From contig CALGBY010000089.1 of assembly GCA_937886445.1 (NCBI GenBank), positions 1 to 50,459 of the forward strand: a stretch of 50,459 nt of DNA, given 5' to 3'. Numbering within the stretch: the stretch's first letter is position 1; each line of letters opens with the position of its first letter. Position numbers and translations under genes: made by a program. The notes beneath the pieces were generated by a model. The model worked only from the letters and a program-made list of their open reading frames with translations. It was not told the origin of the DNA and searched no databases. Below are positions 18,001 through 24,383 of the stretch, piece after piece. Origin of the DNA: an uncultured Clostridia bacterium. Its GTDB lineage: Bacteria > Bacillota > Clostridia > Christensenellales > Aristaeellaceae.

Positions 18001-18100
18001 GCGGCAGGAATACACGGGCAGCGTGCCCGGCACGGGCGCGGAAAGGATCCGCCGCGGGGAAGCGAAGGAGATACGCGTTGAACTGATCATGAAGGCATAA
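15008..18100 (+). CDS. Large glycoside phosphorylase/hydrolase-like enzyme (GH94-related clan)
   Basis: Cytosolic enzyme of 1030 residues with no signal peptide. The N-terminal third looks like the beta-sandwich domain that precedes an (alpha/alpha)6 barrel in cellobiose-phosphorylase-like enzymes. The barrel part holds strongly polar blocks such as YSRKHGDPERDYNDF (about 365-380), FRDVNQNRRSDVLFDP (about 395-410) and YWCDHWTYDLDQIESY (about 510). Size and layout fit the GH94/GH149/GH161 group of beta-glucan or cello-oligosaccharide phosphorylases, but I cannot pick the exact family or substrate by eye. GGGGAGGG precedes the ATG. Monocistronic, with a terminator at 18147. No sugar transporter lies nearby, so the pathway context is missing. 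Confidence 0.62.
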   Translation: MPVNGTDFTVDHYMLKEPFCSFLPGIAGERGIPLWCFYVSRGQGICSFGRENKAGAIMEFYPAHQAYRNTAITGFRTFMKVNGRYTEPFADADRPHSMTAGMNDLSLCYEDSENGIRERVTYFILPGERLGALVRKTEICNISSGKEEIELLDGAPELIPYGMNLFAIKEMTQTAKAWQQADTSREGISFFAARASMEDNSDVNEVTGTRFAFACREDGTPLHVYADPRHIFGCDSAMRAARGFRDTPFDAWKKQVECLQNLLPAAFMADSFTLLPGESRVMYMMIGEAESRERALLLHQKLMNGKTLEEKHREARLLTQDLTARAACETASPVFDAYCRQAYLDNLLRGGVPRTLPGGKMTYLYSRKHGDPERDYNDFRVRAEYFSQGNGNFRDVNQNRRSDVLFDPETGDRNIRLFMDLLQADGYNPLVVECIAFTLNGGDREQLLALVREEDRAYYDRLLSAPFTAGALMMAAEDHPPLSGSPEDFFGRVLALSEQTVSASFGEGYWCDHWTYDLDQIESYLGVFPEKEEELLFGDEGYTWYESGVRILPRRLRYRETARGLRQHAYLENTGLPFGKNVLCDRNGNILHATLFEKLVTLCVLKAATPDIGGIGIEMEGGKPGWYDALNGLPGLLGSGVSESCETVRLCAWLLERCEKYGRGVSLLKEAAELFYRASEVLSSGADALERWNRLSDIREDYREKLKNGLSGEKETVPVSALADFLARARNGLEAALRAAKEENGGLYPTYFAYRVTDYEKDDNGIRVTKAERVRMPDFLEGQVRAMKLGLTAEQREALADSVKNSALWDRKLEMYKVNADLASASFEIGRAHAFTPGWLENESVFTHMAYKYLLEELRGGLYERFARDIKTQLVPFMDENVYGRSLLENSSFIASSANPDPVIHGKGFVCRLSGSTAEFLSMWHIMMHGEKPFCAEEGQLVFRPRPVLPAVLTEGRNEISCALFADTRLCYRVTPGRDHFPGGYDTGSITVLFRDGTRQEYTGSVPGTGAERIRRGEAKEIRVELIMKA

Positions 18101-18146
18101 GGCCATCTCCGCCCGGAAGCGCCGCGGAGGCGTACGCCCCTGTCAC

Positions 18147-18197
18147 ACCGGAATACCGTTTGCACTGTATCTTTACGGTATTCCGGTTGATTTTTGC
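18147..18197 (+). terminator. Terminator of the phosphorylase-like gene
   Basis: ACCGGAATACCGT pairs perfectly with ACGGTATTCCGGT, followed by TGATTTTTG. The downstream promoter's TTGATT overlaps its tail. Confidence 0.85.
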
Positions 18198-18215
18198 CGT
18201 TTCGGATGATAGAAT
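18187..18215 (+). promoter_or_regulatory. Promoter of the THF riboswitch-folT transcript
   Basis: TTGATT (18187-18192), 17 nt, TAGAAT (18210-18215). A small hairpin GTTCCCG-gag-CGGGAAC (18222-18238) lies at the predicted 5' end of the RNA. Confidence 0.65.
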
Positions 18216-18256
18216 GCGTATGTTCCCGGAGCGGGAACGAAAATAAGATTCGTAAA

Positions 18257-18355
18257 GGCAGAGTAGCATTTTCCGCGTAAAGTGTTCATGGACGGGGAGT
18301 TGCCATGAAACGAAACGGCTGAGGTCGTGCGGTGGAAAACGCGCATCCCGCTGCT
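18257..18355 (+). promoter_or_regulatory. Tetrahydrofolate (THF) riboswitch
   Basis: The conserved THF-I riboswitch blocks appear in order: GCAGAGTAG at the 5' side of P1, CGCGTAAAGTG, GGGGAGTTGCC, ACGAAACGGCTGAGG, TCGTGCGGTGG and CGCGCATCCCGCTGC closing P1. P1 is formed by GCAG (18258-18261) with CTGC (18351-18354). The gene that follows is a folate-type ECF S-component, the classic target of this riboswitch. Binding of reduced folate should lower expression. Confidence 0.9.
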
Positions 18356-18364
18356 GTATGCGTG

Positions 18365-18409
18365 AAGGCCTCTGCGGATCGCGTCTGCCCGGAAAAAGGA
18401 GGCCTTTTT
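18365..18409 (+). promoter_or_regulatory. Riboswitch expression platform overlapping the folT ribosome site
   Basis: AAGGCCTC (18365-18372) can pair with GAGGCCTT (18399-18406), followed by TTT. The 3' arm contains most of the folT Shine-Dalgarno AAGGAGG (18396-18402). The hairpin could hide the ribosome site or act as a weak terminator. Confidence 0.65.
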
Positions 18410-18411
18410 GT

Positions 18412-19164
18412 ATGCCCGTAAATGAAAAAAGCGTCATGCCCGCGGAGGAGGAAAGTATCTTTTCCGCTTCCTACTGGAAATGCGCCGCCGGTATGCTGAA
18501 AAACACGCGGATGCTCATCTTTGCCGCGCTGATCATCGCGCTCAGGGTGGCTGTGAAGTTTTTCAAGATCCCCCTCGCGGCCGATCTTTCCCTCTCGTTT
18601 GACTGCTATGTGAACGCCGTCGGCGCCGTGGTGTACGGGCCGGTGGCCGCGCTGCTGGTGGGCGCCGTGAGCGATACCCTGGGCTGCCTGATCGCGCCGT
18701 CCGGGCCCTATTTCTTCCCGTTCATCTTTGTGGAAATGAGCAGCGGGCTGATATTCGCTCTGTTCCTCTGGAAAAGGAAATGCACGGTGAACCGTGTGCT
18801 GATGAGCAAATTTACGGTGAACTTTGTGTGCAATATCGTGCTCAATTCCCTGCTGATGAAGTGGTACTACGCGTGGCTGTACGGCACGGAAAAGGTGTAC
18901 AACCTGCTCAATCTGGTGCGCATCGTGAAAAACCTTGTGCTGTTTCCGCTGGAGGCGGCGCTCATCTGCATGCTGTTTTCGGCTCTGCTGCCCGTGATGT
19001 CCCAGCTTCGCATGATCCCGAAGCGCTTTGCCTACAACCGCTATGACGCAAAGCGCCTGATCATCCAGATCCTGATCACCTTCGTTTTGTCTGTGGGGCT
19101 GGTGCTGCTGTATATCTTCTTCCTGAAGGACTTTGTGAAGGACAACAATATCAAGCTGTGGTGA
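18412..19164 (+). CDS. folT: Folate-family ECF transporter S-component
   Basis: Membrane protein of 250 residues with about six helices that captures folate for an energy-coupling-factor (ECF) transporter; the shared EcfA/A'/T module must be encoded elsewhere. The pattern MLIFAALIIALRVAVKFFKI-L and LSLSFDCYVNAVGAVVYGPV with GAVSDTLGCLIAP in the second helix pair is typical of this S-component family. I start at ATG 18412: AAGGAGG lies 9 nt upstream, and the open frame further upstream belongs to the leader. The THF riboswitch directly upstream supports folate specificity independently of the protein motifs. The terminator is at 19252-19279. Confidence 0.9.
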   Translation: MPVNEKSVMPAEEESIFSASYWKCAAGMLKNTRMLIFAALIIALRVAVKFFKIPLAADLSLSFDCYVNAVGAVVYGPVAALLVGAVSDTLGCLIAPSGPYFFPFIFVEMSSGLIFALFLWKRKCTVNRVLMSKFTVNFVCNIVLNSLLMKWYYAWLYGTEKVYNLLNLVRIVKNLVLFPLEAALICMLFSALLPVMSQLRMIPKRFAYNRYDAKRLIIQILITFVLSVGLVLLYIFFLKDFVKDNNIKLW

Positions 19165-19251
19165 TGATCTGTTCGGAACACAGCCGGCAGTTTTCCGTTT
19201 CCTGTTTCGGGAACGGGGAAACGGCACGCAGGATCGCCTGAAGTGAAACAG

Positions 19252-19279
19252 AACCGCCGTGGTGATGCGGCGGTTTTTG
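19252..19279 (+). terminator. Terminator of folT
   Basis: AACCGCCG and CGGCGGTT enclose an 8-nt loop, followed by TTTGTG. Confidence 0.8.
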
Positions 19280-19474
19280 TGTGCGCAAAATATACGTAAA
19301 AATTTTCCTGATCTGCTGCAAAAGCCTGTTCAGGTGCATCTATGTATATGCAGTACCGTAAACGGATGCCCCGCGCCCGTTCAGAAAATGAAATTTTGCA
19401 AAAATCTTCATCCGGGTGTCACAAACGGCTATCGAACGCGTCTTTATATATGAGGGGACCGAAAGGAGGGATCA

Positions 19475-19588
19475 ATGGGGAAAAGGAAGAGATACTTGTG
19501 CTGCTTTGACGCGTGTTGTTTCCTATGTTGTTACTGTGCTTTATCTGTGGCGAAAACGCTTGCCGGAGGATCATATCCCGCCCCATAG
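19475..19588 (+). CDS. Putative 37-residue cysteine-rich small protein
   Basis: A short frame with a strong ribosome site (AAAGGAGGG, 5 nt before ATG). The peptide begins MGKRKRYL and then has seven cysteines within 13 residues in the pattern CC-FDA-CC-FL-CC-Y-C, followed by a mild Ala/Leu/Val stretch. Basic start plus hydrophobic, Cys-rich middle suggests membrane association or metal binding. No promoter is obvious and no partner is adjacent (nth follows 200 nt later). It could also be a chance frame; only the ribosome site and the unusual composition argue for it. Confidence 0.35.
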   Translation: MGKRKRYLCCFDACCFLCCYCALSVAKTLAGGSYPAP

Positions 19589-19788
19589 CGACCGACCCGA
19601 ACGGGCAGCAGGGTGCAGTACCTGAAAACCTGCGCGGCATTACAAGGCAGGAAACGCCGGTAAATGTAACAGCCCCCGGTGCCCCCGTTTGACCGGGCAT
19701 GGCGGCGGTGATATAATCATTGCTGCGGCCAGTCCGCAGGCGCGGGCCGTGAATGCGAAGGACACTTCATACGGGGGAGGAAACAGGC
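19589..19788. other. Gene-free stretch before nth
   Basis: No gene is seen. CAGTACCTGAAAACCTG and nearby blocks give only weak pairing. A candidate -10 (TATAAT, 19710-19715) lies about 75 nt before the nth start, with no good -35. Confidence 0.4.
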
Positions 19789-20421
19789 ATGACAAAAGCG
19801 GAAAAGGTGGAAAAAGCGCTGCGGGAGATGTATCCGCAGGCGGGTCCGGAGCTGAACTTTACCAATCCCTATGAAACACTGGTGGCTACCGTGCTTTCCG
19901 CCCAGTGTACCGATAAACGGGTCAATCTGGTCACACCGGCTGTTTTCCGGGATTTTCCGGATCCCGGGGCGATGGCGGCTTGTACGCCGGAAAAATTGTA
20001 CCCTTATGTGAAAAGCTGCGGCCTTGCGGGAAAGGCGAAGAATATCGTGAACGCGTGCCGCATCATCTGCGAAAAATTCGGCGGTGAAGTGCCGCACACC
20101 ATGGAGGAGCTGACCTCTCTTCCCGGCGTGGGAAGAAAAACGGCCAGTGTGGTGCTGATGTGCGCGTTTGGCATCCCCGCTCTGCCGGTGGATACCCATG
20201 TGTTCCGCGTGAGCAACAGGCTGGGCATCGTGAACGCGAAAACGGCGGAGGAGACCGAAAAGCAACTGAGGGCGCTCTATCCGGAGGAACTGTGGCGCGA
20301 TCTGCACCATCAGCTGATCTTTCACGGCAGAAGGGTGTGCCACGCCCGCGGGCCGGAGTGCGGGGCGTGCGCGCTGAAAACGGAATGCGATGAGTATCAG
20401 AAAAACATGCAAAAAGATTGA
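19789..20421 (+). CDS. nth: Endonuclease III (DNA glycosylase/AP lyase)
   Basis: Base-excision repair enzyme of 210 residues that removes oxidised pyrimidines and nicks abasic sites. The helix-hairpin-helix LPGVGRKTA spans 111-119 with catalytic Lys117; catalytic Asp135 lies in VDTH; the iron-sulfur loop is canonical, C184-x6-C191-x2-C194-x5-C200. The start is ATG 19789 with GGGGAGGAAA upstream. The stop codon coincides with the first bases of a family B repeat (20417-20482), so the last one or two codons may be repeat-derived. It appears monocistronic. Confidence 0.95.
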   Translation: MTKAEKVEKALREMYPQAGPELNFTNPYETLVATVLSAQCTDKRVNLVTPAVFRDFPDPGAMAACTPEKLYPYVKSCGLAGKAKNIVNACRIICEKFGGEVPHTMEELTSLPGVGRKTASVVLMCAFGIPALPVDTHVFRVSNRLGIVNAKTAEETEKQLRALYPEELWRDLHHQLIFHGRRVCHARGPECGACALKTECDEYQKNMQKD

Positions 20422-20482
20422 AAAAAAGTGTTCGGCCGATTTTCAAGCAGCCCATTGGCACCTCATCTGGAGGATGATCCAT
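20417..20482 (+). repeat. Family B element, copy 2
   Basis: ATTGAAAA at the left pairs with TTTTCAAG, followed by CAGCCCATTGGCACCTCATC and GGAGGATGATCCAT. It overlaps the stop codon of nth. Confidence 0.7.
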
Positions 20483-20513
20483 ACGGCTGATATGGACCGC
20501 TCATCATTTTATA

Positions 20514-20542
20514 TTGCGTGATGAAGAACGGTGTGCTATACT
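20514..20542 (+). promoter_or_regulatory. Promoter of the leader RNA and TM1266-type gene
   Basis: TTGCGT (20514-20519), 17 nt, TATACT (20537-20542). Transcription should start near 20549. Confidence 0.75.
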
Positions 20543-20548
20543 GAAACA

Positions 20549-20714
20549 GGCGGAGGTCGACCCCGAGTGGCGCAAGGCGCGAGGGTGAGAAAGCCGCGAA
20601 TAACATAGACCGGTCCTTGAAGAAGCGGAGACGGCGGATCTGCTTTGAGAGCGAAAGGAGGAAAGAAAGACACTTCAGGGGCCTGCGTATTTTTCGCGGG
20701 CCCTTTCATTTTTG
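20549..20714 (+). ncRNA. Unidentified structured leader RNA with terminator, before the TM1266-type regulator
   Basis: A 165-nt transcribed, gene-free stretch. Visible pairings: GGTC (20555-20558) with GACC (20608-20611); CCC near 20562 with GGG (20583-20585); GCGC (20570-20573) with GCGC (20577-20580); AAGCGGA (20623-20629) with TCTGCTT (20639-20645). It ends in an intrinsic terminator, GGGCCTGCG (20679-20687) with CGCGGGCCC (20695-20703) and a T-rich tail. Promoter, compact junction-like fold and terminator before a gene are what a riboswitch or attenuator looks like. It does not match any class I can name. Confidence 0.6.
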
Positions 20715-20741
20715 AAAACACCGGAAGAGAGGCTGAGAAGG

Positions 20742-20993
20742 ATGGATGAACGGATCGGATTTATCGGGATCGTGCTGGAAAAGCTGGAAAACGCGGAAAC
20801 AGTGAACCGTGTGATCAGCGAATTTCACGATGTGGTCACGGCGCGTGTGGGTGTGCCGGACCGCGAGAACGAGCGGGGCGTGATCGGCCTGATCGTGAAG
20901 GGCGATAACCTGCGCATCGGTTCCTTTACCTCGCGTCTCGGCAATGTGGACGGTGTTACCGTAAAATCGGCTGTTACCAGGGCGAAAGGATAA
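20742..20993 (+). CDS. TM1266-type putative regulator of the iron-only hydrogenase system
   Basis: Small ACT/NikR-C-like protein of 83 residues. The family pattern is clear: DERIGFIGIVLEK at the start, VNRVISEFHDVVTARVGVPD in the middle and GVIGLIVKGDN, then GNVDGVTVKSA near the end. Members are named for co-occurrence with [FeFe]-hydrogenase and its maturases; the biochemical role is uncertain and no hydrogenase gene is in this window. I use ATG 20742 with GAGAGG 9 nt upstream; an in-frame TTG at 20712 would lie inside the terminator tail. It is controlled by the structured leader and followed after 49 nt by a solute-binding protein. Confidence 0.85.
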   Translation: MDERIGFIGIVLEKLENAETVNRVISEFHDVVTARVGVPDRENERGVIGLIVKGDNLRIGSFTSRLGNVDGVTVKSAVTRAKG

Positions 20994-21042
20994 TGGAAAA
21001 AACCGCCGTTCCTTTCGCGGAAAATGAAAGGAGAAAAACGGA

Positions 21043-22014
21043 ATGAAGGATCTGATGATAAAGCGGATCTGCTTTGTGTGCGCGCTGGTGCTGTGCTGCG
21101 TGCTTTGGACCCCGGCTTTGGCGGAGGAGGAAGGAGCGGCGCGTATATCCGTGCTGAAGGGGCCTACGGGCATGGCCTTTGCCCATATGATGGCCCGGGA
21201 AAGCGATGACCGCGTGTTTTCTGTGGCGGGAGCACCCGATGAGATCACCGGGCAGCTGCTCGGCGGCAATATCGATATCGCGGCGGTGCCGCTCAACCTT
21301 GCCTGTGTGCTGAACAGCAAGAGCGGGGGAGAGATCAGGATCCTGTGCCTGATCACCGGCGGCATGCTTTATGTGCTGGAAAACGGGAATACCGTTTCCG
21401 GGCTGCAGGATCTGAACGGGAAAAGCATTCTGGCGGCCGGTCAGGGTGCCGCGCCGGAATATGTGTTCAACTATATCCTGAACGCGAACGGCGTTGAGGC
21501 GGATGTGACCTGGGCAGCGGAGCAGACGGAGGTCATCTCGCTCGCGCTGGCCGGCAGGGCGGATATCGTGCTGCTGCCCGAGCCGCATGTGAGCACGCTG
21601 CTTGCAAAAAACAGTGATTTCAATGTGTGCCTGTCCCTGACGGAGGAATTTGATAAGGCCGCCCGGGCGGACGGCTATGAGAATGCCGAGATGCACATGA
21701 GCTGCGTGGTGGCGCGTCAGGAATATCTGGACGCGCGGCCCGACGCGGCGCGTGAGCTTATGACGGAGCTGGAGGAAAGTATCGGCTTTGCCCTTGCCGA
21801 GCCTGAAGCCGCGGCGGAGGAGATCGCCGCGGCAGGCATCATTCCCTCTGCCGATATCGCGCTGGCGGCGCTGCCCAACTGCGCGCTGTGCTTTATTTCC
21901 GGTGAGGAAATGCCTGAAAGAGCGCTGCCGATGATCGAGGTGCTGTACAACGCGAACCCCAGATCCGTAGGCGGGAAAATGCCGGATGAAACGCTGTTCG
22001 CTGTGATCCCGTGA
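21043..22014 (+). CDS. NMT1/SsuA-type ABC transporter substrate-binding protein
   Basis: Exported solute receptor of 323 residues with a signal peptide ending near PALA (27). The body follows the two-lobe periplasmic-binding fold of the NMT1/THI5/SsuA group: KGPTGMAFAHMM near the start, GGNIDIAAVPLNLA, LNGKSILAAGQGAAPEYVFNYIL, and GRADIVLLPEPHV. The ligand is unknown. No permease or ATPase gene follows; the transcript ends at the terminator at 22033. Its placement behind the TM1266-type gene and leader RNA suggests co-regulation, perhaps of metal, sulfur or cofactor uptake for hydrogenase; that is an inference. Confidence 0.85.
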   Translation: MKDLMIKRICFVCALVLCCVLWTPALAEEEGAARISVLKGPTGMAFAHMMARESDDRVFSVAGAPDEITGQLLGGNIDIAAVPLNLACVLNSKSGGEIRILCLITGGMLYVLENGNTVSGLQDLNGKSILAAGQGAAPEYVFNYILNANGVEADVTWAAEQTEVISLALAGRADIVLLPEPHVSTLLAKNSDFNVCLSLTEEFDKAARADGYENAEMHMSCVVARQEYLDARPDAARELMTELEESIGFALAEPEAAAEEIAAAGIIPSADIALAALPNCALCFISGEEMPERALPMIEVLYNANPRSVGGKMPDETLFAVIP

Positions 22015-22083
22015 ACGGCGCGTGAAGAATAAATAAAGGCAGGGCTGCCGCGGAAAATTATACTGCGGCGCTCTGCCTTTTTG
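22012..22083 (+). repeat. 72-bp direct repeat with terminator, left copy
   Basis: Begins at the SBP stop codon (TGAACGGCGCGTGAAG) and contains the terminator AAAGGCAG-GCTGCCGC/GCGGCGC-CTGCCTTT with a T-tail. It is nearly identical to 23616-23688 on the other side of the ATPase gene. Confidence 0.9.
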
Positions 22084-22123
22084 CTGTGCGCCCCTGCCGG
22101 TATGGGCGGGTGCGTCCCCCCTG

Positions 22124-23455
22124 CTATTTCAAAAGAACAGGGGCGAGATAGATCGGTTTGAATTCCAGCATGCCCTGATGGCCGATGTCCTTTTGCGAAA
22201 ACAGCCATCTTCGGGAGACCACGCCTGAGTATTTTTCACAGAACGCGTCCATGGATCTGTGGCTGTTTACCGCGGCGGATTTTACCTCGACGGGGATGAG
22301 CTTGGTTTTATCGGTTATAAGGAAATCGATCTCATACGAATGGCTGGCGCCTGCCGGCATCCATGTATGGTAGCATACCTCCCGCCCGTTTGACCGGATG
22401 ATCTGCGCGACTGTGTTTTCATACATATAACCCAGATCCGCCTCCAGCCTGTCACTCATAAGCTTCGTATAGATATCGGAGTAGGCTTTGCTTTCATGGT
22501 TGAACATCAGCGTGGTAAACAGACCGGTATCCGCTGTATATAATTTGAATACCTCCGGATCCCTGCTTTGCGAAAGCGCGATGCCGGGGTTGGTGATATT
22601 GAAGCAGGGGATGACGGTTTTGGAATCGATCAGATCCGCCAGCAATTCCGCGTCCTTCGTACCCTTCTTTTTACCGGTCGCCGCGGAAATGACATACCGT
22701 CTTCTCTTCAGAGCAAGCTGCCCCGGAATGGATTCATACATGGCGGAGATCCGCCCGGAGGGGTCGATCTTTCGGAAATCTGCCTTGTAAAGCTCGATGA
22801 TCTCCCGCTTTACAAAGTCGATCCCGGAAAGATCCTTTCCTTCAATATATGCCTCGACGGCCTGCGGCATTCCACCCACCGCCATATACAGACGAAAATC
22901 CCGCATCAGAGCACGGTTGACCGCGTTTCCGATCGGCGTTTTCCGCAGGCTGATCTCCTGAAGCAGAGAATAGGTCTCCTTTCCGGCCGCCCACAGAAAC
23001 TCCTCATAATCCATTGGGTATACCGGGATCCTGTATTCTTCCGATGGGATCACGATCCCCTTTACATTCTTTTTGATGGAGATCAGTGAGCCTGTCTCAA
23101 TGTAGCTGTAGCGACCGTCCTTTACCAGATACTTGATCGCCTGACGGGCTGACGGCATCAGCTGGATCTCATCAAAAATGATCACGGATCTTCCGCGCTT
23201 CAGGCTGATCCCCGTGAGTGCCTGCAATTGCAGGAAGAAGAGATCAAGATTCGCGATGTCGTCAAAGATCGCCCTCATTTCCTTTGTGATATGCGCGAAA
23301 TCGATGAGGATATAGGTTTCATATTCGTTTTTCGCAAATTCCTCGGCTATTGTGCTTTTTCCGACGCGCCGCGCGCCTTCAAGCAGTGCCGCGTATCGGT
23401 CGCTGTAGCTGTTTTTCCATTCGAGCAGCCGTTCATACGCTTTTCTTCGGAACAC
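22124..23455 (-). CDS. AAA+ ATPase with DUF4143 (AAA_14) domain
   Basis: Predicted ATP-binding protein of 443 residues. Walker A GARRVGKST (27-35) and Walker B SVIIFDEIQ (about 89-97) belong to an AAA_14 domain. The middle contains a YPMDYEEF block, and the C-terminal DUF4143 region ends with a PD-(D/E)xK-like set (EIDFLI then IPVEVKS) suggesting nuclease ancestry. These proteins expand in many gut bacteria; their job is unknown. The start is GTG at 23455 with AAAGG 9 nt upstream. The gene and its flanks lie between 72-bp direct repeats, and its AT-richer, less regular codon use contrasts with the housekeeping neighbours, consistent with insertion. Confidence 0.88.
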   Translation of the reverse strand: MFRRKAYERLLEWKNSYSDRYAALLEGARRVGKSTIAEEFAKNEYETYILIDFAHITKEMRAIFDDIANLDLFFLQLQALTGISLKRGRSVIIFDEIQLMPSARQAIKYLVKDGRYSYIETGSLISIKKNVKGIVIPSEEYRIPVYPMDYEEFLWAAGKETYSLLQEISLRKTPIGNAVNRALMRDFRLYMAVGGMPQAVEAYIEGKDLSGIDFVKREIIELYKADFRKIDPSGRISAMYESIPGQLALKRRRYVISAATGKKKGTKDAELLADLIDSKTVIPCFNITNPGIALSQSRDPEVFKLYTADTGLFTTLMFNHESKAYSDIYTKLMSDRLEADLGYMYENTVAQIIRSNGREVCYHTWMPAGASHSYEIDFLITDKTKLIPVEVKSAAVNSHRSMDAFCEKYSGVVSRRWLFSQKDIGHQGMLEFKPIYLAPVLLK

Positions 23456-23615
23456 AGGATCACGCCTTTCTGATGATAATGCCTTTTCGCAGAATGATTA
23501 TACAACAGGATTTTCGTTTTCGCAATATGGCGGAACATGAAAAACGCCGTTTTCGCAATACTTTGACGTGAACTGCGGAAACGGGCCCCGTTTCGGATCG
23601 CCCGCGGCGGCAATA

Positions 23616-23688
23616 TGAACGGCGCGTGAAGGAAAAAATAAAGGCAGGGCTGCCGCGGAAAATTATACTGCGGCGCTCTGCCTTTTTG
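23616..23688 (+). repeat. 72-bp direct repeat with terminator, right copy
   Basis: Same orientation as 22012-22083, including TGAACGGCGCGTGAAG and the full terminator hairpin; they differ by a few bases in the A-rich link. Here it serves the convergent rhomboid-like gene, whose stop is 10 nt away. Confidence 0.9.
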
Positions 23689-23697
23689 ACGGGAAAA

Positions 23698-24372
23698 TCA
23701 CCTGTAATTGTTGTTTTGCTTTGAAAACAGCCGTTTGATGCTCAAACCGAGCTTGCGGAAGAACATTTTTACATCGTAGGGGAAGAACAGCACGATGGGC
23801 ACAAGGCTGAGCAGGATGAGCGTGAATTTGCCCCAGGCGGTATAATAGCCGGTAAAGCAGTCCCGGATCTCCAGCGCGATATAGATCGCGTCCAGCAGAG
23901 CCAGCCACTTTACCTTGAGGGGCAGCACGAAGAAGAGCATCATTTCCGCCTCGCCGTACAGGATGGCAAAGGCGAAAAACATGGAATAGTGCAGATAGTA
24001 GTTGGTGCAGGTGCCGAAAATGAAGCCGCACGCGATGTTCAGCAGCGTGCCGATGAGATAGTAAAGAAAGAAGCGCGAGCTGCCGAGACGCCCTTCAAGG
24101 GAGGTGCCGATCATCCAGATCAGGTACAGGGAAAGCAGTTCAAAAAATAGGTACATACCCGACGCGGGATACTGCGGAATGAGGATAAAGGTGATCACGC
24201 GCCATATCTGCCCGCTGAGGATCAGACCGCGGTCAAAGTAAAACCAGGCTGCCGCCGGGATGCCCATAAGATCCAGCACGAATACCGCCGCGGTGGAAAG
24301 CACGATATACAGCATCAGGTTTTCCACACCGAAACGGTCCAGTTTTCTTTCAAGCATGCGTATAAATTTCAA
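23698..24372 (-). CDS. Rhomboid-like membrane protein lacking the catalytic serine motif
   Basis: Integral membrane protein of 224 residues with about six helices. It shows rhomboid landmarks: WRVITFILIPQ before the second helix, an SLEGRLGSSRFFLYYLIG segment like the L1-loop/helix 3 region, and GCGFIFG-type Gly-rich helices. The active-site GxSG is replaced by YLHYSMFFAF, so it is probably a pseudo-protease that binds or handles membrane proteins, as derlins and iRhoms do. The TTG start at 24372 is chosen because AAGGAGG lies 6 nt upstream. It follows hemZ by 11 nt and is the last gene of the block. Confidence 0.8.
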   Translation of the reverse strand: MKFIRMLERKLDRFGVENLMLYIVLSTAAVFVLDLMGIPAAAWFYFDRGLILSGQIWRVITFILIPQYPASGMYLFFELLSLYLIWMIGTSLEGRLGSSRFFLYYLIGTLLNIACGFIFGTCTNYYLHYSMFFAFAILYGEAEMMLFFVLPLKVKWLALLDAIYIALEIRDCFTGYYTAWGKFTLILLSLVPIVLFFPYDVKMFFRKLGLSIKRLFSKQNNNYR

Positions 24373-24383
24373 AGTATTCCTCC

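Noticed and set aside
19475..19588. AgrD-type cyclic peptide or SCIFF-type peptide
   Set aside because: The Cys-rich micro-ORF lacks the AgrD C-terminal Pro-containing acidic tail and the SCIFF Cys spacing, and no AgrB or radical SAM maturase is adjacent.
20549..20714. T-box or lysine riboswitch upstream of the TM1266-type gene
   Set aside because: The T-box sequence (GGGTGGNACCGCG) and the lysine-riboswitch conserved blocks are absent, and the downstream genes are not amino-acid related.
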